NCBI GenBank assembly: GCA_029879645.1
Contig: JAOUPX010000021.1
Location: 1-33,245 of the forward strand
DNA: 33,245 nucleotides
From: Nitrospinota bacterium
GTDB lineage: Bacteria > Nitrospinota > Nitrospinia > Nitrospinales > Nitrospinaceae
Reading direction: 5' to 3'
Shown piece after piece: positions 25,001 through 31,809 of the stretch. The first letter of the stretch is position 1. Each line of letters begins with the position of its first letter. The translations under genes and the position numbers were made by a program. Under the pieces are notes generated by a model. The model ran no database searches and was not told where the DNA came from. It was given only the letters and a program-made list of their open reading frames with translations.

Positions 25001-25111
25001 CATGGTCCGCATAGGCCAAAATGGCGCGATAGGTTCGCTCGCGCTCATCGCCATTTGCCGAACCTGCTCACGATCTGCCGGGGCTAGGGACTTAACAAAA
25101 GTAGTACTCAT
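22097..25111 (-). CDS. dabA: DabA (DUF2309), inorganic-carbon accumulation subunit
   Basis: A 1004-aa member of the DabA/DUF2309 family, the cytoplasmic membrane-associated subunit of DAB CO2/bicarbonate accumulation systems, believed to convert CO2 to bicarbonate one-way using energy from its membrane partner. The zinc ligands of its beta-carbonic-anhydrase-like site are visible: Cys498 and Asp500 in VFCIDVRSE, His696 in LCGHGSE, and Cys711 in ALDCGACGGRPGDANAR. Their spacing (2 and 15 residues) equals that reported for Halothiobacillus DabA (C351, D353, H524, C539). The N-terminus has the conserved SEPIAPFWPMRTMVAQNPIH segment. ATG 25111 lacks a good ribosome site. The usual NuoL-family DabB is not adjacent. 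Instead a complete Mrp-type module and NuoL/NuoM-like genes follow on the same strand. Confidence 0.95.
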   Translation of the reverse strand: MSTTFVKSLAPADREQVRQMAMSASEPIAPFWPMRTMVAQNPIHGLEYLPFDQAVRKGKELLGGNGYLANEEYRQFYRSGRITKESFEQAFSRVGPDSDSPASIKFKSREITPKDAWKLHVFFGFEGLPPPLLEWELNGGGATKQFRQDLPAESRKKILAQTLKEYDQYSDCPEETYLSNLWENVLATFGLSDSQDSPQIPENQNSDAPAPISLPPQRTVSDWIDCLTEGGVVDQINNQLIKWITAFLDEGLAGWEMPGREEGFYLAWRNLAQKDFSGQLLGISDFSQKVQDLPVAPEDAIWASLNQLKIPQERWKDYLSRQLSSLPGWTRYIRWLGEHPSYHSQQKHPIDTLQYLAVRLFYEAELANIKCCQEWGIDGTVSALTAYWNARPEEYRQRIGDGKQSGDIVRQMKCKHAWRLFHLAQFLELSPKEVQDLSLTDAQMLLRWLDQFPADQHGKVWIEAYEYSFRDKLLKNISAHRGAVPDWETRPHAQLVFCIDVRSESFRRHLEAQGPYETFGFAGFFGIPISYQAFDSNQRDSLCPVLLTPNHAVTEIPRPGEGSALGKYSSGTRWGQLGHHLFHDLKHHPVGSMMVIDVLGFFFSLVLAGKTLFHKTFHTITSIIQNRLTGRVPTRISLSTTSDPQNPRVGEVNAEEVPDGLSGGFSLSERATFIENGLRAMGLTKNFARLVCLCGHGSETDNNPYYGALDCGACGGRPGDANARVFAAMANEPEVRRIIAEKGLPIPEDTWFLPGKHNTTTDRVEFYDLEELPDSHKEDFQVLTRDLQKAGANQALERCNRIPSAPTEISPEQAYAHVDERSCDWANPRPEWGLAGNGAFLIGRRKLTKGLDLGGRVFLHSYDPVADPQGAILEKIMTAPLIVGEWINTGYYFSAADPWRYGSGSKVLHNVVGGVGMMLGSQSDLQMGFPLQTVNNGDVHYHEPMRLLAVIEHTPAVISSVIQKHSILQQLFHNQWLNLVALDPHSFEFHRYNPDATWEPVHSL

Positions 25112-25166
25112 ATAGAGCGACTTATTCCTGTCTTAGAATATATAAGGCCCACCGCAAACTAGAATG

Positions 25167-25211
25167 CCGGTTCATTTTTTTGAAACAACCGGTTCATTAT
25201 TTTTGAAACAA
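25167..25211. repeat. Tandem direct repeat upstream of dabA
   Basis: CCGGTTCATTTTTTTGAAACAA (25167-25188) is followed directly by a near-identical copy with one extra base (25189-25211). Each copy contains a TTCA...TGAA inverted repeat. It lies about 55-100 bases upstream of the dabA ATG, where a pair of regulator sites would be expected. It is missing from the corresponding region before the dabA remnant. Could also be a recent replication-slippage duplication. Confidence 0.6.
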
Positions 25212-25312
25212 AAAGAAAGCAGATCTAGCCTTGACCCACAAAAAAACGTCTGTTTTATTCTTTATATATTCCGGTAGTTCTATTGATAATTCTTTGGTTT
25301 AGGTCTAGGGTA

Positions 25313-25327
25313 ACCCAAGTCTTGGGT
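25313..25327. promoter_or_regulatory. Perfect 15-base palindrome between the CBS gene and dabA
   Basis: ACCCAAG-T-CTTGGGT, two perfect 7-base arms. It is about 95 bases past the CBS-gene stop and about 200 bases before the dabA start, both on the - strand. No T-run follows on either strand, so an operator is more likely than a terminator. The rest of the 310-base gap holds AT-rich stretches and the direct repeat at 25167. Confidence 0.4.
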
Positions 25328-25421
25328 AACTCACAATAATGGGATCATTTGATATAAGCAAAGATTCTCTTTCTTAAATTCAATATTTGTTCAGAATCGT
25401 TTGACGGTTTACAGGTAGGGT

Positions 25422-25787
25422 TTAGAGCCGGACGATATCTTTCATTGAAATGATCCCTACGATCTTTTTCCCCTCCGTTACCGCTACCCGTTTGACTTTA
25501 TGGCGAAGCATTTTTTCATTGGCTTCTTCCGGAGTCAGATATTGGTCAATCGTTAAAATCGGAAATGTTGCCACTGAGAGGGCAGACGTGGTATTCGGGT
25601 CGAGCCCGGCCGCAACAACTCGCTTCACCAAGTCTGTAGTCGTAAAAACACCGAGAAAATCCTCATTGCCCTGAATGAGTATTGAGCTGATTTCCCTGTC
25701 AGCCATGATTTGGGCCGCCTCCTTCACGGTGGCGCCTTCGGGAACACTGACTACGGGAGACGACATACAATCTCGGAGAATGAGCAT
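25422..25787 (-). CDS. Two-CBS-domain protein
   Basis: A 121-aa soluble protein made of a CBS-domain pair (about residues 4-57 and 68-121), with the typical opening MSSPVVSVPEGATVKEAAQIM and closing VGIISMKDIVRL. CBS pairs commonly bind adenine nucleotides and regulate enzymes or transporters. A free-standing pair next to dabA might report energy state to the carbon-uptake complex (inference). The ATG follows AGGACTGA. Its start lies 59 bases downstream of a decayed dabA N-terminal fragment on the same strand, so its expression may use the promoter of the lost dabA copy. The end is 310 bases upstream of the intact dabA start. Confidence 0.88.
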   Translation of the reverse strand: MLILRDCMSSPVVSVPEGATVKEAAQIMADREISSILIQGNEDFLGVFTTTDLVKRVVAAGLDPNTTSALSVATFPILTIDQYLTPEEANEKMLRHKVKRVAVTEGKKIVGIISMKDIVRL

Positions 25788-25846
25788 GATTCAGTCCTAT
25801 TCTATAGTTTTTCTATTTCCAATGACCCGCAACCTTCAAGGAAGCA

Positions 25847-26023
25847 CTAGCCTTTTCGAACAGCCTGATCAAACGACAGATATTCCGATCCATGAAAGGG
25901 ATTCCGCTCTACCATGGTCCGCATGGGATAAAATGGAGCAATTGGCTCACTGGTGTTCACTGCAATTTGTCGAATCTGACCCCTATTTTTTTTGCGGAAA
26001 GGGAATAGGTTTAAGGTGGCCAT
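25847..26023 (-). pseudogene. Decayed duplicate of the dabA 5' end
   Basis: ATG 26023 opens a 58-codon frame ending at TAG. From about residue 14 it aligns without gaps to residues 14-58 of the intact DabA, with about 33 of 45 residues identical, including SEPIAPF, PMRTMV and FDQAVRKG. The family core and all zinc ligands are absent, so it cannot be a working DabA. Sequence before the ATG (roughly 26024-26083) also resembles the region before the intact dabA, including the CATATAG at the start codon and a shared GCCCAC about 40 bases upstream, so promoter and gene start were copied together. The remainder was replaced by, or deleted up to, the CBS gene. It might still be translated as a short leader for that gene. 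Confidence 0.85.
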
Positions 26024-26083
26024 ATAGGGCAAATTATCCTTGTCCCAAGCGCACAAAAAGCCCACGGAAACCTATGATACCTA

Positions 26084-26539
26084 TTTCTTATATATCAAGA
26101 ATTTCCGGCAGGTCAAGTGATAACTCCCTATTCCCAGCTTACCTCTTTTAGAATTATTAAGGTGGATTAAATGATTGATAGTTCTATATTCAAAAAGCTG
26201 CTCTGGGGGAATAAATGGTATGTATCCACAGGGGGATTCGAGCCGACCCGGCGTCGGGAAAGGTCTTGTAAGATACGATCTTGCGGTTTCGAGGTCTCTA
26301 CGCCAAAGACGGGCCAAAGTCGGATATCCTCAACCGGCCTGACGTTCTTTTAATTCCCAATAGATTGAAAATGAGAAAAAGGCCAACTTAAAATGGGTAG
26401 AAAAAAGATCGGGGAAAGCTAAAACTTTTCCTTCCATACAGACTTTAAGCTTTGCTATGTTATTATAACCTATATTAGAATTTCCTTCTTTCTACGTTTG
26501 CTGATAAGGTTTGAGGGGAGGGGGACTTTGGGGGTTTTG
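26084..26539. other. Intergenic region with inverted repeats, no convincing gene
   Basis: No credible protein gene was found. A 60-codon + strand frame (26171-26353) has no good ribosome site, and its translation looks like a structured or formerly structured RNA read as protein. Within 26230-26345 there are short dyads: CCGAC-CCGGC-GTCGG and AAGAT-ACG-ATCTT. The G-rich run near 26515-26540 precedes a possible sigma-54 site. Confidence 0.4.
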
Positions 26540-26554
26540 GGGCGGTTATTTTGC
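26540..26554 (+). promoter_or_regulatory. Possible weak sigma-54 promoter of the HAMP protein gene
   Basis: GGGCGG-N5-TTGC with GG (26541-26542) and GC (26553-26554) separated by 10 bases and an A after TTGC. The -12 element is perfect and the -24 element keeps only GGC. The implied leader is about 35 bases to ATG 26601, close to that of the PAS gene promoter. The surrounding G-rich run raises the chance of a random match. Confidence 0.3.
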
Positions 26555-26600
26555 AGGACTGAGATAATAAATTTGAGAAATATAAAACAGGGAAAAGTGA

Positions 26601-27800
26601 ATGTTTAACTTTAGAGATATATCAATTGGGAGAAAAGTAGGTTTGGGTTTTGGTGTCATCACCTTAATTTTAATGGGAGTCGTATTGCTCACCATTCAGC
26701 AGGTGAGAACCATGGAAGTAGTCACGAAGCGGGTTGTCGACCTTCGAACTCCCACGGCTCACGCCAGTCTCATGATGTTAAATGGTATCAACCATTCGCT
26801 GGCTTCTCTGCGTGGATGGATTCTTTTAGGTGAAGAAAAATTCAAGGCGGAACGATCCATTGCCTGGGAACAGCAAGTTGATCCATCCCTGAAGTTAATG
26901 CATGAGCTTGCTCCTAACTGGACATATCCGGAAAACAAAACTCGCCTAAAATCCATTGAAGAAGAAATTAATCACTTTAAAGCGGTTCAACAGAAAATTG
27001 AAGACATAGCACAAACCCCGGAAAACTTTCCTGCGCGGAAGATTTTATTCAACCAGGCGGAACCCTTGGAAAAATCCATTGTGACCGCAGTCTCCAAAAT
27101 GATCAAGCTGAGCGTGAACGGCAAAATAAATCCCAATAATAAACGGCAGGTGGAAATTCTTGCCAATATAGAAACCACAACCAGTCTGGCTTTGGAAAGA
27201 GCCGATGAGTTTTTATTGTCAGGCAAGGAGGAATTCAAAACAGAATCCCTGGAAAACTGGAAAAGAAATGCTGAGTATCTTAAAACGTTGAAGGAAATTG
27301 AAAACAACTTAAGCAAAGAACAATTAAATCATTTTAAAACCATTGAAAATGGGCTTAATCAATTTGGTCCTTTGCTGGAAGAAATTATCCGAATACGGTC
27401 AGGAGAAGAGTGGAACCAGGCCAATCATTTATTAAAAATTGAAGCCGCTCCAGCAGCGTTTCGGATTAAAGAAATACTGAATGAAATGACTGCAGTTCAG
27501 GAGCAATTACTGGAAAGTGATGTGGAGGAGATTTCCAGCAAAACTCACTTTTTGATAGTCCTTTTGGTGGCATTGTTTTTTTCAGCCGCACTGATCAGCG
27601 GCGTATTGGCTGCAAACATCTCCCGTTCAGTCAGCGAGCCCCTCCTGGAAATTTGTAAGTTGGCCGATGAGCTTGCGCATGGGAATTATAATGAAAAACG
27701 CCTGCCAGTGACTTCTGGAAATGAACTGGGTACCCTGAGCCATAGTTTCAACCAGCTCCTGGACCGGTTGCAGAAAGAAAAATCGGAAAGCAAAAAGTGA
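26601..27800 (+). CDS. Membrane sensor with HAMP domain but no output domain
   Basis: A 399-aa inner-membrane protein with the architecture of a chemoreceptor or sensor-kinase input half: a short cytoplasmic MFNFRDISIGRKVG start, transmembrane helix 1 (about 13-34), a mostly helical periplasmic domain (35-315) that looks like a 4-helix-bundle ligand sensor, transmembrane helix 2 (316-338) and a HAMP domain (339-391). It then stops at TGA eight residues later. No MCP signalling, kinase, GGDEF or phosphatase domain follows, and I see no such domain in another frame of the 138 bases before the terminator, so this does not look like a simple frameshift. It may signal through a separate partner such as one of the sensor-less kinases in this window (inference). 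Confidence 0.88.
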   Translation: MFNFRDISIGRKVGLGFGVITLILMGVVLLTIQQVRTMEVVTKRVVDLRTPTAHASLMMLNGINHSLASLRGWILLGEEKFKAERSIAWEQQVDPSLKLMHELAPNWTYPENKTRLKSIEEEINHFKAVQQKIEDIAQTPENFPARKILFNQAEPLEKSIVTAVSKMIKLSVNGKINPNNKRQVEILANIETTTSLALERADEFLLSGKEEFKTESLENWKRNAEYLKTLKEIENNLSKEQLNHFKTIENGLNQFGPLLEEIIRIRSGEEWNQANHLLKIEAAPAAFRIKEILNEMTAVQEQLLESDVEEISSKTHFLIVLLVALFFSAALISGVLAANISRSVSEPLLEICKLADELAHGNYNEKRLPVTSGNELGTLSHSFNQLLDRLQKEKSESKK

Positions 27801-27882
27801 CTTGGTACAAAAAAAAATAACAGATTTCTGCAGGAGCCGCTCTCTCTATCTTCAGCGGTTCCCTTTCAAAAAACCTTCGAAT

Positions 27883-27899
27883 AGCCCCCTCAGGGGGCT
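27883..27899. terminator. Bidirectional-type terminator hairpin between convergent genes
   Basis: AGCCCCC-TCA-GGGGGCT, a perfect 7-bp GC-rich stem with a 3-base loop, followed by TTT on the + strand. On the - strand a T-run comes about 12 bases after the stem. It lies between the convergent HAMP sensor gene and the SulP gene, where a shared terminator is expected. Confidence 0.75.
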
Positions 27900-27938
27900 T
27901 TACCTCTAAATTCTTCAAAAGGATTTCCAAAGATGGAG

Positions 27939-29537
27939 TCACTCATCGGTGGAACTCTTTTTAGCTCTTACTGATAACTCCAGACCGTTTTCCTTGTATT
28001 TCTTTTTCCATTCTTCGATCTTGGACATGACCCTGCGGTCCACGAGTTTTGTTTCAGTAATGTCCAGGGTGACCCGCTTCCCTTTATCCAAGTAACGTTG
28101 AAGTTGCTTTCGCAGAGGAATCCACGAGCTGAAAACTATGGACCCTCGTAAATAAATTGCGATTGAAAGATCTCTTTCAAGAAGGATCTTGGCATTTAAT
28201 CTAAAGAGAGAGCCCCCACGAATTAATTGGATGATAATCTTGACCCCAATCCCAATTGCCAATCCCTTTAAAAGATCCGTAGCCAGTACACCGAAAATAG
28301 TCGACACAAAAATAATGAACTGGTCTTTTCCCTCACGATATACAGACATAAACTCATGAGGGGAGGCCAGGCGATATCCTGTGATAACCAATAATGCTGC
28401 CAATGCAGCCAGGGGAATTTGATTTATGATTCCCGGGATCAAGGCAACGCAGACAAGTAAAAACATCCCATGCCAGAAATTGGCAAACCGTGTTTTAGCC
28501 CCATTATCAATGTTGGCCTTACTGCGAACAATTTCAGAAATCATTGGCAATCCGCCAATGAAAGCCGACAGGGTATTGGCAGAACCGGTGGCTAACAGGT
28601 CTCGATCCAGATTTGTCTTTCGACCCCACGGATCAATTCCATCAATAGCCTTGGCGCTTAAAATGCCTTCCAGGCTTCCAATGATCGCAAATAAAACCGT
28701 ATATTTAATTCCAGTCTCGGTGGTAATTCCTGAAAAATCCGGGAAAACCATGGCATTCAGTAAACTTGCTGGGACATTGACTAAGAAATTTCGACCTAGT
28801 TCATAAGTTTGGTTATTGAAGGCATAAGATCCCTCCAGGCCAATTCCCAAGAATATTCCAAATGGAACAACTATCAACAGCATCAGCATTGGTGCGGGGA
28901 TGATTTTCAATTTTGGATTTTTAATATAACTGTAACCCAAAACGATGATGACGCCCAATATTCCAATTAACCCAACTTTTGGATTCATGTTTATTACAAA
29001 GGAAGGAATTCCGGCGAGTAATTCCAGTGGAGAGCCCTGTGGATTCAATCCCATCAATATTGGGAATTGTTTTGCGATGATGATAATTCCAATGGAAGCC
29101 AGTAACCCGTGAATCGCCGCAGTCGGGCAAAGCTTGACAAGGATTCCTGCGCGAAAAAAACCCATTATGATTTGATACACCCCCGCCACAACTCCGACGC
29201 CCAGTGCCAAACGATAGGCCTGAAAGTCCTTCACTGGGTCCTCCCCTCCGGTGTAGCCAAATTCCTGAACGCAACCCAATGCAATAACAATCAGGCCTGC
29301 GGCAGGTCCTTTAATTGTAAGTTCTGAATTGCTGAGGAAGGTGGCAACTAATCCGCCAACAATGGCAGTAAAGATGCCGGCCACAGCGGGATACCCTGAA
29401 GCCAGGGAAATCCCCAGGCACAGCGGCAAAGCAATAAGAAAAACTAAAAATCCCGAGAGGATATCGTGTTTGAAATGGGCCTTAAACCCGGCAAGATCAC
29501 CTTTGGGGATTTCCGGTGCGTTGGATGGCATACTCAT
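27939..29537 (-). CDS. SulP-family anion transporter with C-terminal STAS-like tail
   Basis: A 532-aa inner-membrane transporter of the SulP/SLC26 family. The transport domain (about 20-420) shows the family opening FLVFLIALPLCLGISLASG and the GPAAGLIVIALG half-helix segment; the tail (about 440-520) resembles a STAS domain (SIAIYLRGSIVFSSWIPL, VTLDITETKLVD). SulP members of this type carry bicarbonate or sulfate, and the substrate cannot be fixed from sequence. It is distinct from the BicA-like SulP gene 270 bases upstream. A GAGGG ribosome site precedes ATG 29537, and a good sigma-70 promoter lies in the gap, so it can be expressed on its own. Its place beside dabA and a BicA-like gene favours bicarbonate (inference). 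Confidence 0.9.
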   Translation of the reverse strand: MSMPSNAPEIPKGDLAGFKAHFKHDILSGFLVFLIALPLCLGISLASGYPAVAGIFTAIVGGLVATFLSNSELTIKGPAAGLIVIALGCVQEFGYTGGEDPVKDFQAYRLALGVGVVAGVYQIIMGFFRAGILVKLCPTAAIHGLLASIGIIIIAKQFPILMGLNPQGSPLELLAGIPSFVINMNPKVGLIGILGVIIVLGYSYIKNPKLKIIPAPMLMLLIVVPFGIFLGIGLEGSYAFNNQTYELGRNFLVNVPASLLNAMVFPDFSGITTETGIKYTVLFAIIGSLEGILSAKAIDGIDPWGRKTNLDRDLLATGSANTLSAFIGGLPMISEIVRSKANIDNGAKTRFANFWHGMFLLVCVALIPGIINQIPLAALAALLVITGYRLASPHEFMSVYREGKDQFIIFVSTIFGVLATDLLKGLAIGIGVKIIIQLIRGGSLFRLNAKILLERDLSIAIYLRGSIVFSSWIPLRKQLQRYLDKGKRVTLDITETKLVDRRVMSKIEEWKKKYKENGLELSVRAKKSSTDE

Positions 29538-29637
29538 CGCTATAGTTCCCTCAGCTATATGCTTTCAAGGAAATCAGTATTGGTAAGGCTTAATGACAAA
29601 AAATTGCTGGTAATCAAATTTATGCAACAACCTTTAA

Positions 29638-29667
29638 ATTATACTTAAACGGCTTTGGGGAAAACAA
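29638..29667 (-). promoter_or_regulatory. Sigma-70-type promoter of the SulP gene
   Basis: On the - strand, TTGTTT (29662-29667) and TATAAT (29638-29643) are separated by 18 bases. The -10 is perfect and the -35 matches four of six. It would give a leader of about 90 bases to ATG 29537. Confidence 0.55.
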
Positions 29668-29807
29668 TATTAAATAAGTATCAATGGAACGGGTTTCCCC
29701 TGAATATAAAAATACGATAAGTTGTTTTAAATCTAAGCAACTTGCGATTAATTGTTAGCATGTCAAAGCTTTGAACAGCGTTTGAGTGAGCATGGTTTAA
29801 TATCTGA

Positions 29808-31544
29808 TTATAAACGATATCTCGGTGTGAGTCTTTTGCTTTCTCCTTTGCCCAGATCTTCGAAAAATCGATGCATGTCAGAAAAGTCAGAATCGCTCAA
29901 TTCCTGATTCAACCAGTCGATGCAATCTTCGAAGGTTTCAAACAGGTATCTCTCAGGGATCAAGCCCGGAATAATATTGATACGTCTTAACATACGCATG
30001 TGCTGATCCTTTAGGCCAGTCATCACAACGGCGATTCCTCTTTTTTCCAGATCCATGACGACCTCTTCCAATGCATATAGGCCGGTCTGATCTATATGAG
30101 GAACCCGCTTCATGCGGAATATAACTACAAGGATGTCGGGCAAGGTTTTGGCCATTTCCAGAAATGCTGGGGCGAAGCCGAAAAACAGTGGGCCCTCCAG
30201 GTGCTTAACAAAAATCTTATCAGTAATGTTGGCAGGAATATTTTCGTCATCCCAGGGTACCTCTTTTAAATAATCTCGCAGGGGAGAAATAGTGACTCGT
30301 CTTCCTCCCTGATCGCTCATCTGTTTCATGAACAGGATGGACGATAAGATCATTCCTGCAGCCACGGCTTGAATCAAATCGACAAATACGGTAAGGGCTA
30401 AAACGAGGAGCATCACCACCGCATCTGCCCGTGGAACGTGTTGGATATGGCGAAACCCTTTGTAATCTATAATTCCGATACCTACGGTAATCAGGATGCC
30501 AGAAAGTACAGCAAGTGGAATTTGGGCGGCATACACTCCTGCTCCCAGAAGAATGAACAATAGCAGGATGCCGTGGACCATCCCCGACACCCGGGTTTTG
30601 CCGCCGGCGTTGACATTCACCAGAGTACGCATCGTCGCTCCAGCTCCCGGCAGACCACCGATGGCTCCAGCGACCATGTTGCCGATTCCCTGGCCGATCA
30701 ATTCCTTATTACTGTCATGTTTGGTTTTTGTAACGTTATCCGCAATGACTGATGTAAGCAGGGAATCGATGGCGCCCAACAGGGCCAGCGTCAGGGCCAG
30801 TTCGATAATCAAATTCAATTCCATGCCGGAAAAGGAAATCTTGCTGATTTGCAACTCAGGAATACCCTTGGGAATATGACCGATAAGAGGAACGCCAAGC
30901 TCCATCCAGTTGGCGAAAAGGCTGATAGCCAGTAAAGCGACCAGCGAACTGGGGACGGACTTGGTGAATTTTGGGAAAATATAAATAATGGCAATGGTTG
31001 CGCCAGCGACCAGTACCGCCTCAAAATTAATATGCTGCAGGCCTTCGGGCAATTGTCTGAAAACATCAAGGATCGATTTTGGGGACGCTTGTCCCATGAA
31101 GGGAAAAATTTGCAGGATAATGATGATTATCCCAATGCCGGACATGAATCCCGATACAACCGGATAAGGGATATATTTAATGTAGGTGCCCAGTTTGAGA
31201 AAACCGAACAAAATTAAAAAGGCGCCCGCCAGGCAGAAAATGGTGATGATCACTCCAAAGCCATTTTCCAAACTACCCGTACTTTCGATGGCGGTGAGTA
31301 CCACCAAGCTGGAAACGACGGTCATGGGGCCTGTGGGACCGCTGATCTGGGTGGGCGTACCCCCAAACATGGCCGCGAACATGCCTAGGGCAATAGCGCC
31401 ATAAAGGCCGGCAATAGCACCCATTCCGGATTGCACACCGAAGGCCAGCGCCAGGGGAAGAGCGACAATTCCCGCAGTAATGCCGCCAAACAGGTCGCCC
31501 CGTAGATTAGAAGGATCGTATTGGAATTTTTTCAAGAAGTCCAT
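29808..31544 (-). CDS. BicA-like SulP transporter (probable Na+-dependent bicarbonate importer)
   Basis: A 578-aa SulP transporter with STAS domain. ATG 31544 is preferred over the adjacent TTG 31547. The transport domain (about 10-400) is strikingly like cyanobacterial BicA: RGDLFGGITAGIVALPLALAFG, TPTQISGPTGPMTVV, SGFMSGIGIIIIILQ and QGIGNMVAGAIGGLPGAGATMRT. Asp260 and Thr264 in LGAIDSLLTS align with the residues I recall as the Na+ site of BicA (D258, T262). The STAS domain (about 440-550) has the VPHIDQTGLYAL loop. BicA is a low-affinity, high-flux Na+/HCO3- symporter, so a Na+ gradient from the nearby Mrp-type complex could drive it (inference). No obvious strong ribosome site or promoter was found. 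Confidence 0.9.
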   Translation of the reverse strand: MDFLKKFQYDPSNLRGDLFGGITAGIVALPLALAFGVQSGMGAIAGLYGAIALGMFAAMFGGTPTQISGPTGPMTVVSSLVVLTAIESTGSLENGFGVIITIFCLAGAFLILFGFLKLGTYIKYIPYPVVSGFMSGIGIIIIILQIFPFMGQASPKSILDVFRQLPEGLQHINFEAVLVAGATIAIIYIFPKFTKSVPSSLVALLAISLFANWMELGVPLIGHIPKGIPELQISKISFSGMELNLIIELALTLALLGAIDSLLTSVIADNVTKTKHDSNKELIGQGIGNMVAGAIGGLPGAGATMRTLVNVNAGGKTRVSGMVHGILLLFILLGAGVYAAQIPLAVLSGILITVGIGIIDYKGFRHIQHVPRADAVVMLLVLALTVFVDLIQAVAAGMILSSILFMKQMSDQGGRRVTISPLRDYLKEVPWDDENIPANITDKIFVKHLEGPLFFGFAPAFLEMAKTLPDILVVIFRMKRVPHIDQTGLYALEEVVMDLEKRGIAVVMTGLKDQHMRMLRRINIIPGLIPERYLFETFEDCIDWLNQELSDSDFSDMHRFFEDLGKGESKRLTPRYRL

Positions 31545-31809
31545 CAATGTTAATTTTAACTAAAGTGACCGGGAATGATTGGTGTACTCTTGCAGGCTGG
31601 ACTCCAAACAGGTGAACATAGTTTGCATAAATAAGAGGGTTAGGGATAAATGCATACCCTGATAAAATAGTATCCATGAATGATTTTGAAGAAGCAATAG
31701 ATGAATCTCATTGATTATATTTTTTTCGTTACACTGGGCTCTTTAAAAATCAATTGTTAAAATAGCTTTATTGTGGCTGTAGATTTGTAGTAAACCGGGA
31801 GGTCTTCAC

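Noticed and set aside
25149-25170. Sigma-54-like sequence on the - strand before dabA (GGCAT ... TTTGC)
   Set aside because: GG and GC are 11 bases apart instead of 10, a spacing that normally abolishes sigma-54 binding.
26171-26353. Segment with a T-loop-like GATTCGAGC on the + strand, considered as a tRNA (antisense read)
   Set aside because: The flanking bases do not form a 5-bp T-stem, and no acceptor, anticodon or D arm can be folded. At most a relic.
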